Assembly: GCA_008711295.1 (NCBI GenBank)
Contig: VUYV01000036.1
Coordinates: forward strand, 5,121,904 to 5,185,903
Origin: Anarhynchus alexandrinus
Lineage: Eukaryota; Chordata; Aves; Charadriiformes; Charadriidae
Reading direction: 5' to 3'
DNA: 64,000 nucleotides
Numbering within the stretch: the first letter of the stretch is position 1; each line of letters begins with the position of its first letter. Below are positions 51,283 through 64,000 of the stretch, in pieces. The notes beneath the pieces were generated by a model that did not search any database, had not been told where the DNA came from, and worked only from the letters and a program-made list of their open reading frames with translations. A program made the position numbers and the translations under genes.

Positions 51283-54200
51283 ATCTCACATCAGGTTAAA
51301 ATCTCCTAGAACAACACATATTATCTAAAGTACATGAAATACAGTAAACAATCCAATGCACTAACCAACAGTGTGCAACCAAATTGTTATAGATCAAATC
51401 AACAATCTCTGCTGAGTAATAAAAGTTGGAAATACTCTAACGAGTAAGACAACAGAACTACACTTTCTCCACAGAGCAGCCTTAAAATCTAAATTAAAAC
51501 AATAGCTTCAGAGTCAGCTGTAAAATACCAAGCTTTATATGTTGGGATAACTTATCTAATTTAGCAAAGTATTTCCAAAGCTCCAAACAATACACTATTT
51601 TTCAGTTTACGTCTCATGTACTTTTAAATATTGCCATTGCTCTTTTCTCATTAATATCATGCAAAAACTTCAAATTGCTACACTACTAGAATTTTCTGGA
51701 TCCTGAGCAATGCCTACTATCTCCTTACGCTTTTGTTCCTAAGAGAATCCTCAGACTCTAGATATAATTAAATATCATTACCAACTTCATACTTCAAAGC
51801 AATAGAATTCTTGCCTTCTTATCCAAATATTTCTTTACAACACTGATACTACCAGGGTTCAAGATTATAGAGACAGGCCATGAGGGTGTGAAGATAAATG
51901 ACTTACTATCATATCAATACACTGGATCACTTTAAAAACGTTCATACTGCTGTTCACCTTTTCCCACAAGCATAAAAATAAAAAGGTCCAATGTTTTCTG
52001 TCTTTCCAGTGAAAACCTGGTATTTTTTTCATTGCTTACTGAACTTCAGAGGTCTATTCTTTGACATCAGGTATGTAAAGAACAACAACATTTTATGTAG
52101 GAAAGTTTTTAAAAAGTCGCTTAGGGTATCACCTTTCCCAGCAGAAGAAACAAAATAATTAATGAATGAATTACATTTTTATTTTTTTTTTTACAATTTA
52201 CAAGAAAGGATCTATTCTTCCCCTAGCTATGCATGACACATGCTGATAGATATGATAAAACTTTCTGTTTTCACTTACTTTTGCTGAAGGATTTAATTAT
52301 ATTAGCAGAATATTAATTGGTGGTATCCCATGGTATTCACTTCCCACCTGCACCACTGATCAAGAAAATAACATGACTCTGAAAAAAGTCTAAAAGTTTC
52401 AATGATAAAGATTTTCTTTGCATTTCAGTTCAACTGACAAGCTTATGAATATAACATAGACCTTACTCCACAGATAGTTTCATGGATATTTGTATTGCAA
52501 ATTTGTCCTTATTCCATGTGGGATACAAACGTGACAGAGAAGAAACTGTATTTATCAGGATTTCTTTCAGACAGTGTGCCTATGAAGCTCCACTTGTTAC
52601 AGTGATACAAATGATAGCATTATTAATGTGGAGTGGCTAAAAAAGTCTCAAGGGATAAACAAGAGATGCTACTCAAGCAAACTGGCTGTTCTTATTATAC
52701 AGGCAAATACCTGTTTACAGCTGTAACGTGAACACATACCATGGGAGGACTACATTATTAATATATTTAGTTATTTATAACTACTCCTTAAGAAGCTAAA
52801 AATAATGGCAACCGTGTTACTAGTAGTAGTAGTAAGTATTCATGTTGTCAGATGGATTTTGAATAATGCCCCAGACTGGGACACAGCATTGTAGATCTTG
52901 GTTCAGATTCCTGGAGTGATAAACTGGGAGATGTGCAGAGCAGTTAAATGTACTCACATTTTCCTGCATCCAAACCTGGTTCTCAATGAGATTAACTGAC
53001 CCAGTTAGCACAACCAGTGAGGGATGAGGGAATTAAACTTTTTAGGTATCTCTTCATCGTTACAGAAAGCCTAGTCTCCAAATCAGGTCTGGCTTCCCCT
53101 CTGTCATGCTACTTCATTCTAGCAAGAACTTTTTGTAGAGCTAGGAACACATAAGAAGTAACAGCAAGCAAAACTGTTCTGTGACACCTACTTTCCTGAT
53201 TTTGATTAAAATAAGTTCAAATATGTTTCTACCATTTGTGCAAGATAAAATGTTCAGTCATCATTTTCAAGTTCTTCACTTGTGAGTATGGAAACCCTCA
53301 CTCCCCCAGGCAGAGAAAACAGCTGCCAGCAGCTGATACTGCTAGCTTTAAGTGTTTTCAGGCTTTCTTTATACAGCACTGGAGATTACACCCATGAAAG
53401 CAGATTAACTTGATTATTTCAGAAATATCAGATGTTACATTTCTGTATGTGGAATGAGTTTGGGAGACACTGATAGCAACCAAGAGTCAATGATACACAG
53501 TCCTTTAAATTTAAACTTAATGACTGGCATCTCCATGCACAGTGATAGCTGAATCCGAAGCATTTTATGTAAGTGTTGTTAAAAAGGAATTATGTGCGGA
53601 TTCAAACAATATAATGTTATATTGCCTTGTGCAATTTTACTTCCAAAACGTGTTAATGACAGTTCCTATGATGATAATCTACCATTTTTGACACATTACA
53701 ACAGTTCAGTAAATATTTCAAAATATAAAGGTTTGATATTTTACACTTTCACAGTGCCACTATGTCAAATATGTTCTAGAGTTCACCAGATACTTGGTAT
53801 ACCTTACTCTTCCTAAAAGGTTTATGGAACAAGATCCCATGTAGTAAAGGAGATCGTGTAAGACCAACACAGAAATGTCCCCAGAGCTATGGAAAGAAAC
53901 ACAGATGTGTTTTTTCCATCCTGTCAGCATATATGTATGCATGACAGAAGTATATGGTTCACCTTTACAGACAGGCAGGCTACAAGAGAATACCTCTTTG
54001 AATACTTAAACGTAGTTTCAGTTCAGTACATAGCATATGTTTTCATACGGAGGACATCGACTATTAGTCAAAAATAGCCTGATTTATCTAGCATTAAATT
54101 ATAATAATCTAAAATAAGAAAAATACTTTTAGGGCTACAGTACACGTAGAAAGCCAGATGACATAAAAAGTGTCATAGTTATATAGTCTGGTTTACTGCA

Positions 54201-55342
54201 TTTTCAGCAGACCCAGCTAGACTGTCATAGCAATTTTGTGTCAAATACTGACCCTTTTACTCTTTTGGTAAAGTTGCTTAAAAGAGCTTTGCTGAATGTT
54301 TTTTCCAAATCCTGTATCTGGATTCCAGCCCTAATGCCAGTCATTCCCCAAAGAATTTGGACAGTCAGGTTCAGATCCCTCCGTGAGATGCTCTCTGCCT
54401 TCAACTGCAATGCTCTGCAATTGGAAACCCTACAGTATCCTGCACTGAAACCTAAACGCAGGTTGACCCCCAGCTAGGTCAAGGAGGAGACAGAAGGGGA
54501 AGAGAGGGATAAAGAAAACTGCTGCCTTGATTTTATTTTTTTTTTTAAAAAAAACTTGCTGTTCAAATCATGCTGGTTGCCCATTTTAGAATTGCATTGA
54601 AAAAAACCCCTGATTTTCTGCCCTCTCATCTTGGTTTAATATATATAAAAATTAATTTAAATTTAAAAATAAATTAGGCAAAAATAAGGTTTATTACTGG
54701 GCCTGTCTACAGTGTTAACTCAGGTTCAAGCTTGAATGTGAACTCAATGACCAAGATCATCCAGTATTTTCAGATGCAGATTCATGCTCTACCTCAAATA
54801 TGAACCAGACCAATTAACTAAGTAGGTAGTGAAATCTGGCAGAGCAAAAAAAGTGAAATTTTAACTCAGATTCTCTATCACATGAGCCACATGCCACAGT
54901 GAGAGACCCATGGCTCTCACCCAGGAATGGCCAACAGCCTGTGTATTTTCCTTTTCAAAAACCAAGGCTCCGAGCCTAGCTTTACCCTGCCTCCAGAAAT
55001 GCCCTCCTTTCCAGCAGATTACCCGCCCAGGCATGTTTCTCATCTCTGTTGTGTTGCTTTAATCCCCATGCTTGATTAAGTTTATCTCACAAGCCTTTAG
55101 CAGAAATATCATGGAACTACCACATCCTTACCTACAGCTCTTCTGTCCAACCTAAAGCCATAAGAACTCATATCCCACCTGAATCAATCTCTTTTTCTTG
55201 CCCCATCACCTGGTGGATGCTAACTCTCCAGGCACACGCATTTTCTAAATCCATCACTCTCCTTAAATAAATTCTGAATTTCATTGTTTAACCATCCCCC
55301 CAAAAGTCTGTAACTTGACTGTTTCATCATCACTCAGTTTAC

Positions 55343-55396
55343 CTCTCTTCCATGAATGCCTTCTGGTCCTGGTTCTCCTTTATCTCCTTTTTCACC
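55343..55396 (-). CDS. COL19A1: COL19A1 exon A, COL5 helix (54 nt)
   Basis: The exon encodes GEKGDKGEPGPEGIHGRE: six perfect Gly-X-Y triplets, phase 0. The acceptor is an almost pure T tract ending in TTTAG and the donor is GTAAAC. It is the most 5' exon in the window. By position it matches the human stretch I recall as GEQGEKGDPALAGLNGEN. That stretch has an ALA imperfection where this sequence has a regular GPE triplet, so here the helix is more perfect. Upstream exons for the signal peptide, the thrombospondin-N-like domain and the start of COL5 must lie beyond 64000. Confidence 0.92.
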
Positions 55397-58300
55397 CTAA
55401 AAAAAAAAAAAGAACATTTATTTTATTATATACACAAGACAAATACTAACCCATGTCACTTTTTAACTGGAAAAATATTTTAAGATTCTGGTCTGTTCTA
55501 CATGAAGTGCTACATATACATTGCTGGCTGCACAAGAAAAATTATTTCTTACATTCCAACATAAATTCTTTCCAAATAAATGCCTCTGAAAAATGTCTAG
55601 CGGTCTGAGAGCTAAGCTTTCTGTATTTCACAGTGCCACTGAACATCCATAAAGACTCACCACATAAAAATATTATTGGTTCTCACAGTGCTCCAAGAAT
55701 ATGCTCGTGAAACAGAAATTTACACTGGGGAACAGTTTTCCTTTTGAAAATCTTAACATTGACATTAAATTAATTGCTTTCGTTCTAAGACTGTTTTTAA
55801 ATAAACAATTCTTGTTTTAAATATCTGATAACAGAACTGTCCTCAATATTATTATTTGTCTTTAACTCATACTGGTATACGGTTCACAGATTGCATTTGA
55901 AAAATGGAAACAATTTTTGTTCTGAAAATTTTCTCACAAGTATGAATATGAACAACATCATGAATCAAAATAAAAAAAATTGGTGGGAAGGATCCTTCAA
56001 AATCGACTATACAGGCTGGTTCCTGCGTTTGCTCATGAAACACTGACTACAAAACACAGTGTTCTTTGTAGGATACATGAAAGGATTCAGTTCTCCATTA
56101 TCTCTAACTACCATGCTATTCTAGTTAACACATATTCCATCAAAGTGAACAAAATACACCTGCTTAAGAAGCATAATTTAAGGGAGAATGTCTTCCAGAA
56201 CCAACAAGTGTAAACAGCTCTGTAATTGCATCGCCGTCACTAGACTGAACTTTGTCAAATCATAAAAGTAACATAATTCTGATAAAAGCGCGAGGACTGT
56301 ACTGGAGTCCAAGCTCTTCCCATCAACCAAAGAAAGAGAACAGCCCTGCACTGAATTTCAATTATCTCCAGGGGACTATATTTGTCTGAGCAGAACCTAT
56401 TCATTATGTCAGCATCATCTTCATAATTCTGTTAGGTAAATGGTATTGAACTGAGATCATTCAGCTAACTCCATTTGTGACACAGCTCTGATTCAGAGCC
56501 ATTCCTCCAGTGGCAATGACAGAGGGCATTTCATCTAATAATCGGTTTTGCAAAATGAGTTTATATGAGCTTTCTCAAACAACTGAAGCCTACTAACAAA
56601 TTAGCAACAGCAAACTGTGAATTTAATAATCCCATGCACAAGATGGCTTTGCTAGTTCATTGTTTCCATTTTAATACATCTTGTTGATAACAAAACTCAT
56701 GCTACGCATTAGCCTGAATCATATTGTTAAGGTTTTTCCTCAAGTATTGCCTTTCTTGCTTGTAAAAAAAGTAAAAATTAAACCAGTAAATCTATGCATT
56801 TATTGCAAAAGTTTAAATGACACCAAACAGTTATAGGAATTTAACACTGGTTATTTTAATGTGTTTAATCTATAAAGTTGTCTTTGTTCTATGGATTAAA
56901 GCTTTGGTCGAGACAGTAATTTTCTTTCGCTGTCAGTTTAGAAAAATAACAGTTGAAGTCCCAAACTTACTATTCTTCTTTAAATAGCTCACTTAAAAGT
57001 TTTAGAAGAAACTGCAAAAATGACATTTTACTTTTCATCACTGGGACACACTGGACATTTAATACTGCTTTCAGGACCTTTCAACTACTCTCAGTTGATA
57101 CTCAACTAGTATCTCTTTATCCAAATATATTTCCAGGAGATTTTAAAATCATTCCAATTTATGGAGCTGTTTTTACTTCTACGATTTGTTTATCTGCTTT
57201 CATACTTTAAGAGAAAACGATACAAATATGTACAGATTTGATTCAGAAGTAGTAGCATCCTGTAAATTCCTTGATGTAAAGGTGGAAACCTAAGTAAAAG
57301 TATCTTGTCATAATTTGTTGTGCAATATCTACATTTACATATAAATCTAAACAGAGAGCCTAAACCAAAAGATGACCCTCCCCTCAACCTTGCTTATCAT
57401 TTGCCTTGATGTTAGAGGAGCAGCATGTGTTGGAGACCATGCCTTTTTCCTCTACAGTAGGCAGACGGTAACTTTAAAATGCTGTAGGGCAGTTCTAGAC
57501 ACATACAAGTGTTGCTGGTGAACGCAGGGAAGAAAGAAAAGCTCCCTTCCTTATGATTTACAAGATATTGAGATTTAAGATGCTTATCAGTTTCTTATGA
57601 AATGATGAAAAGCACCTCCTATTAATGAGCCCAGACCTCTGCAGAGTCCCAAGAGCTGTGGGCTTTCTGCCAGGCATGTGATTTTACTATGAACCTATTC
57701 TGATTTTTTAATAGAGTAAATGATTTGTCCTCGCCAAGCCTGTCATATAGAATGTCCATGTCCTCTGTGAAGACAGGATTCAAATCAAACAGAGGTCCAA
57801 TTTTTACAATTTATTCTCATGAGAGCTGAGCCAAGTCACGCTCACTTCTGCCTTTATGGAGCACACTATACTGCATAATTAACAGCTTCAAATCTAGCCA
57901 ATTCGCAGAATCGCTGAACTCACTCTGGAGTGTAGAGGAGGCTGTTAATAATCAACATTGTGGCTTACCTCATAGATTAACAAAAAAGAGAGAAAAATGT
58001 GTTAATGCCATTTTATATCTAATGCTCCTGCGCACTTATACTATATTCAGATGAGACAATTAAAGGCTATTGCAAAAACAGGATGACAAAACTCTGAAAT
58101 TGCCATGCCTTGTTTATTAGCTAACTAAAACTAATCCAATATAACGCTACATTATTTCTGTTTCTTCGGGTGCGTTCTGCTTTTGATTACCCCAATGGAA
58201 CAAGCTGATGGGGTTGCTCCAGTGTAAGTGCTGGGAGGGATTCAGTCTGCTGTGTGTAATAGCAGACACACTGAACTCAGTGGTAACATTCTTTAATTAG

Positions 58301-61300
58301 AGCCAGGGGTTCACATGTGGCCTCTGCAAGACTGGAGTACCGACCTTCAACTCACTTGTCAACTTTAAGGCTGCCTCATTTTCCTTGTGTACTATATCCT
58401 CTTTATTATAATGGCAAAGTAACGCATTTAGAAATAAAAGACATTCATACCTAAAAATTTACCTAAAAAGGTAAAGTTTGTTTTGCAGTGCTGCTCTGTT
58501 AATGATACTAATCAGGAATTCCTGATATCCTTTGTTCCAAACATTTTCAAGTACCATTGTTAACAATAGCTGAAATACTCTCCAAAGTACGCAAGCTATA
58601 CAGTATCACTAACTTAGCGTGGATACCACATAATTTTTAACCTGTGAAACTCTGTGATTTTACCCTACCTATCTTTAAGATAGTACACAAACAAAAGAGT
58701 GACACAAGAAGCTTATTTGCAAACAGGCTGTAACCCTGTATCACATAAGACCACTACCTAAGCAGAGTCAGAAAGAGACAGCATAAAACATTGCACTTCC
58801 ATTTCCAGTAAACTAAAAGCAACAGTGATGACCTGGAAGGATGTCACAGTGAAGTCTGTGTCTTCCAAAGCCACCTATTTAGGACACTCAGACACAGCAA
58901 GAAAGCAAGCGATCACAAAGCTTCACAGACATCAGCAATTCAGAGAGCTCAGTAAATACACTTATCAAGAAATCATGACCAAAAAACTTCTGATTCCAAA
59001 CTGTGCCACCACCATCTTGTGAAAGAGCCCCAAACAAGAGGTGTCGTGCCCGACCAAGCCAAGTAACATGTCAAGAGAAAGATCTTTCCTTCCTGCTTCA
59101 CTTACACAGACTGAGCAATACTGAAGACGTTCATACCGGCTAAATACTGCTTAGTGTCACGCATCACATTCCTACGCAAGCTCTAAGCATTTCTAAGCCA
59201 GAGAGGCTATATAAAGGCAAACTACCACCTCAATTGAATCCAAATTCTCAGGCACAGAATGATCTGAAGCCAGGCCAACCCGTGGCTCCAAAACTGTGCT
59301 GATTAATTGCCTCTTCCTGTCAGCAAAAATGAGGCAGCCATCCATTTTTATTATTTGTAGAAAAAACTGAAAATGCAAAATGACTTCAATCAATCAGAAC
59401 AGCGATCAAAAAAAAGTCAAGTCCAATAAATGTTAGTGTAGTGCTCTCCAAATGGAGAAATCAAGTGTGCAAACAACAAGTAAAGAATAGTCCCCGTAGC
59501 ACCACTGCAGAAAAGGATCTGGGGATCAAACCACACCGCCCAAGTTGCAGAAACCAAAGGCAGGGACTGGGAGAATGAGGTACCGTCCACTGTAGGAGAA
59601 GACCAGGTTCGAGACCATCCGAGGAACCTGAAGGTGCACTAGTCCATGGGACCTGATGAGATTCATCCACGGGTCCTGAGGGAACTGGCAGATGAAGTTG
59701 CCAAGCCACTATCCATCCTATTTGAGAAGTTGTGACAGTCCGGTGAAGTTCCCGCTGACTGGAAAAGGGGAAACATAACCCCCATTTTTAAAAGGGGTAA
59801 AAAAGAAGAGCCAGGGAACTACAGGCCAGTCAGTCTCATTTCTGTGCCTGGCAAGATCATGGAGCAGATCCTCCTGGAAACTCTGCTAAGGCACATAGAA
59901 AATAAGGAGGTGATTAGTGACAGCCAACATGACTTCACCAAGGGTAAATCATGCCTGACAAATTTGGTGGCCTTCTGTGACAGGGTTACGGCACTGGTGG
60001 ATAAGGGGAGACCAACAGATATCATCTACCTGGACTTGTGCAAAGCATTTAACACCATTCTGCACGACATCCTGGTCTCTAAATTGGAGACACATTGGTT
60101 TGACAGTTGGACCACTTGGTGGATAAGGAACTGGCTGGATGTCTGCACTCAAAGGATTGTGGTCAACAGGTCCGCGTCCAAGTAGCAAACAGTGACAAGT
60201 GGTGTTCCTCAGGGGTCAGTACTGGGACCGGTGCTGTTTAACATCTTTGTTGGCGACATGGATGTTGGGATGCAGTGCACACTCAGCAAATTTGCTGATG
60301 ACACCAATCTGTGTGAAGCGGTCGACACGCTGGAGGGGAGGGATTCCATCCAGAGGGACCTGGACAGGCTGGAGAGGTGGGCCCAAGCCAACTTCATGCA
60401 GTTCAACAAGGCCAAGTGCAAGGTCCTACATCTGGGTTGGGGTAATCCCATGCACAAATACAGGCTGGGTGGAGAATGGACTGAGGACAGCCCTGAGGAG
60501 AAGGACTTGGGGGTGTTGGTGGATGAGAAGCTCAACATCAGCCGGCAATGTGCGCTTGCAGACCAGAAGGCCAACCGTACTCTGGGCTGCATCAAAAGAA
60601 GCATGGCCAGCAGGTCGAGGGAAGTGATTCTGCCCCTCTACTCCACTCTTGTGAGATCACACCTGGAGTACTGCATCCAGCTCTGGGGCCCCCAACATAA
60701 GAAGAACATGGACCTGTTGAAGCAAGTCCAGAGGAGGGCCACAAAGATGATCCTGAGGGCTGGAGCACCTCTCCTATGAAGACAGCCTGAGACAGTTGGG
60801 GTTGTTTGGCCTGGAGAAGAGATGACTCCAGGGAGACCTTACAGCGGCCATCCAGTATCTGAAGGGGGCCTACAAGAAGGCTAGAGAGGGACATACCACA
60901 AGGGCATGTAGTGATAGGACGAAGGGGAATGGCTTCAAACTGGAAGAGGGGAGATTTAGAATAGATATTAGGAAAAAAAATTTTCACTATGAGGGTGGTG
61001 AGACGCCGGAACAGGGAGGTTGTGGATGTCCCATCCCTGGAAGTGTTCAAGGCCAGGTTGGATGGGACTTTGAGCAACCTGGTCTAGTGGGAGGTGTCCC
61101 TAATAGGTGCAACTAATAGTTGAATTTGGCTCTAAGTTTCCAGCACCAAACTCCACTATAATTTTGAATTTAAGTATCTTGCGTATCTATCAGTAGATTA
61201 AAACCTAAAAAGAAAAAAGCTGTGTCATCTAACAAGCACGTAATTTTTCCCTTTCTTAAGTAAATACTACAAATGGATTTGACTTTCGGCTACAATTGTT

Positions 61301-64000
61301 TAAAATTCTATCTGTCTTTTAGTGGGGAGGTTTCTGTTTATACTGGCTTAGTGTTAGTGTTGAATGAAGATTTTTCCATAGCAGGAATAAACTAGTTTCT
61401 TTTCAAGGCTGATCTCCTATGGCAACCTAAAGCCTATCTGTTCTTGTCAGCAGTTGACAAATAGTATTGCTTTCACAGAACTTAGTATTTTTTAGAAACC
61501 CATGCTTTTGCCGATTTTGGCAGGCTATTGCCATTGTTATTTAGAGTATAAAAGATGTTCTGCAGATGGTTAAAGCAACATCAAGTGCTTGCGCAAGCTG
61601 ATGGACTGCTATGTCTTTTCTGCAAAGGCTGTACCTTTAGCTTTATTTCTGTCCCATGACAACCAACATAATGGCATTTTCTGTAGCTGCGACTATTAAC
61701 CGCGTCCATCAGGCTCACACAGACAGTAGTATCGGTTACCTCTATTTTCTTTGACTACAGTAAGTGTCTTACTAAGGTCGTAGAAATGCATACTTTGGAC
61801 CAGGAAATTGGGGTTTCAATAAAGCTCTTGTGGACCCTGGTATAATCCTACGGTGTGATGTGTTCAGTCTTCCAGTGGATATTCATCTGAGGAGTAGGCT
61901 TCATCCATGTTCAAAATAAGCAACCCTTGCTCAGTCAGACTTCACTAAGGCCAGATCAAAACACAGCTAGAAAAGTTGGAAATGGCTGCCTTTTGCATAA
62001 AATTTAGTAATTCTAGATTTAATGCAGGAAGTTTTCTCTCTTTTTGAGAGGATCAAAATCCACAGCTCCCACTTCCCTGGCAACTGTCCATACAACCAGC
62101 CCGTAGGCTACCGTGCATGAAAACAATTGTCATATTTCTGTTCTAGCTGGACCACTGCAGTGAAGCGTGAAAAATTAATGGGTCTACAATAAATAGGTGA
62201 GAGAATGTTCTGCACTACTCAGTTCCCCTACTGAAGGGAAGGAAGCATCTTTAGAAAGGGCATCCTGGGAAATTTGAGCTCTATCTACTGGCCCGCTATT
62301 GACACCAGAAGCAAGTTTCAGTTAACACTGGCCTTCAGTAAGTACATAAAGCTCATAAAAGGATACAGGCCAAAACTTCTTTATCTGTGCACAATATATA
62401 TTGCCTCACCCTATGAGGAAGATCGATGATATGCTCTCTGTAGACATCTAAGGCAACTCAGTCTCCACTTACTCTCCACAGAAACTCTGAACTTGTGTTG
62501 TAAATAAGCTGCTCTTCTAAGCTACCTTCTTTGGTTTCTTAAAACAAAATTTAAGAACACACAAAGACAGCCAATGAGTGTACTGTACAAAGTAGCAGCA
62601 TAAAGCTGTTGATTGGGTTAGCTACATCAGACACATACTTCTGTACAATTTACCATTCTCTAACTTTTGTGCAGATCTTCGATAACAGCCTTAATACCCT
62701 TGACTTGTGTGCCTGAGGTCTTCAAAGTTTTTCTAGGTATGTCTACATTAGCAAACACTGCAGCACAATAGAAGAGGATCTATAGAGCAAATGATGCAGA
62801 ATACTAGATATTCACATTATGTGTATTTTGTTGGAGCTATTCCAAACCTATCTTGGAGTAGCTTTAGTCTGTTTTCATGAACTCAAGAGCCATTAGCAAT
62901 TGCAGCACCTTAGGCTTGTTCCTGGAGTACATCCTTCAGTTTAGCTTGATCCAAAAGGAATCATACTGTTCTTCTCCAGCCCAAAAAGTCATCTATAAAG
63001 GACTGCAGCACCTTCTGGTCATTAAAATATGCCTATTCTTCTGCAATACCTTGGTTGTTGAAGAAAAGCCAGACAGCAGGCTGGAGAAACAGTATCTGCT
63101 GGGAGATAACCCAGTAAACAGAGGCTTTTTTTGGTCAAAACAGCTACCTGATTTATTTACTTTACTGGGCCTCACACAAACAGTTGCAATAGCAGTGCAC
63201 AGGGACACTGGGGATCGGAAGAAGCATCTTAAAAGGAGGAGATGGGGGAGGAAGACTGTTTTTATCATTGACAGTGTTACCTTACAAACATCAGCTACTG
63301 CTAAGTGGCGGGAAAAAAAATGCTTTGGAGACTGAAATACACTTAAACACGTACGTTGCTGACTTTTCAGTAGTAACATCCGCATCTGTCTTTGCAGGTT
63401 GTGGAAAGCTTCCCCTGCTCACATGCACACACGGAGGGGTTTTTTGTGGTATATTCATGAACAAAGGTTTTGTCATCTCCTCTTTGACAGTGACCAATGT
63501 GAGCAGCCATTATGCTGCTTCTTCTTTCATCACACTCTGTTCATGGATTCTGATCCTTATCCTAATTGCAAACAACTCTCAGGCAAGAGCCCATTTAGGG
63601 AGCCCAGTGACTTAAACACGTGTATTTCACCTGCAAATTTACTTCTTCACATTCATGCCTATTTTAGAAATACCACATAAAAGAATTTTTAAAAAGGTGT
63701 CACAATATGAGGCTAAACTATAAAAAACTACAAGGCTGCATAAGCATATATGTAATTTATGCTGAATGATGTTTCCTGATATTGCAGCACCAATACTGTT
63801 TTAATAGATTATCTTATTGCCTCTTCTCATTAGATACCTGTCATGTCAATACTCTTATAAAGAATAATCCTCTGCAACAGTGTGTACAACATAATCTCAC
63901 TGATAGCAGCAGCTGCAGTGTACTGATGGCCTTCTTGCCGTGGAGCCCCGCCAGCTCAGTCTTACAGCGTATCTTTGCTCAGCAGCTCCCAAGAACTGCC
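55397..64000 (-). other. COL19A1: COL19A1 intron 5' of exon A (partial, at least 8.6 kb)
   Basis: Intron running off the window edge. It holds the CR1 copy at 59500-61101. Two overlapping open frames near 62877-63615 (152 and 115 codons) have no recognisable domain. No collagen exon was found up to 64000. Confidence 0.75.
59500..61101 (+). mobile_element. CR1 LINE, 1.6 kb, 3'-truncated, plus strand
   Basis: The longest CR1 here, antisense to COL19A1. It carries much of the ORF2 reverse transcriptase: [34 protein letters not shown] (motif A, with Asn in place of the usual second Asp), [17 protein letters not shown] (motif B), KFADDTNL (motif C with the FADD box intact) and [12 protein letters not shown]. 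An amber stop at 60183-60185 interrupts the frame between motifs A and B. A frameshift near 60765-60780 separates the last part ([19 protein letters not shown]). The element stops near 61101 within CTGGTCTAGTGGGAGGTGTCCC, lacking the usual 3' terminal repeats. The 5' boundary is approximate. Confidence 0.93.

Larger units (their letters stand above)
44763..55342 (-). other. COL19A1: COL19A1 intron between exons A and B (10.6 kb)
   Basis: It contains two CR1 copies in opposite orientations (45394-45720 minus, 50251-51282 plus), an imperfect inverted repeat at 48926-48963, and a mildly GC-richer unclassified stretch at about 48930-49560. The remainder is AT-rich with nothing recognisable. Confidence 0.8.

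Noticed and set aside
60192..60779. 195-codon plus-strand frame as a host gene
   Set aside because: It contains [11 protein letters not shown] and FADD motifs of the CR1 reverse transcriptase and is part of the element at 59500-61101.

Overview
The window is AT-rich vertebrate nuclear DNA, almost certainly avian. The evidence is five copies of the sauropsid LINE CR1, some ending in the diagnostic ATTCTATG-type 3' repeats, an otherwise low repeat load, and large introns. There are no bacterial-style genes, tRNAs, rRNAs or CRISPR arrays. Almost all open reading frames of 60-150 codons are chance frames or CR1 remains.

The only gene I can support is on the minus strand: nine consecutive short exons of a collagen gene, best identified as COL19A1, the alpha-1 chain of FACIT-type collagen XIX. 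In transcript order (falling coordinates) they are A 55396-55343, B 44762-44709, C 44018-43983, D 31929-31876, E 17227-17174, F 7169-7116, G 2615-2553, H 1759-1715 and I 769-734. All nine are phase 0, with AG acceptors and GT donors, and have lengths of 36, 45, 54 or 63 nt. They add up to 450 nt (150 codons) without a stop. They encode the rest of the first triple helix (COL5), the short non-collagenous break NC5 (exon F and the start of G), and the beginning of the next helix (COL4). The 5' exons (signal peptide, TSPN domain) lie beyond 64000 and the 3' exons lie below 1. The identity rests on peptide stretches that match the human chain as I remember it, notably the run across exons C, D and E; no alignment was run.

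The rest is intron: about 733 bp (partial), 945 bp, 793 bp, 4.5 kb, 10.0 kb, 14.6 kb, 12.1 kb, 690 bp, 10.6 kb and at least 8.6 kb (partial). These hold three CR1 copies in gene sense (minus strand, near 24.4, 40.3 and 45.4 kb), two antisense (plus strand, near 50.3 and 59.5 kb), microsatellites, homopolymers, one 15-N gap, three single Ns and a probable false tandem duplication at 43454-43727. A CpG-dense patch at about 38460-39005, inside the intron between C and D, is the only candidate regulatory island. I found no undescribed system. The points most worth following are the lineage differences in the NC5 break, the CpG patch and the assembly artefact.
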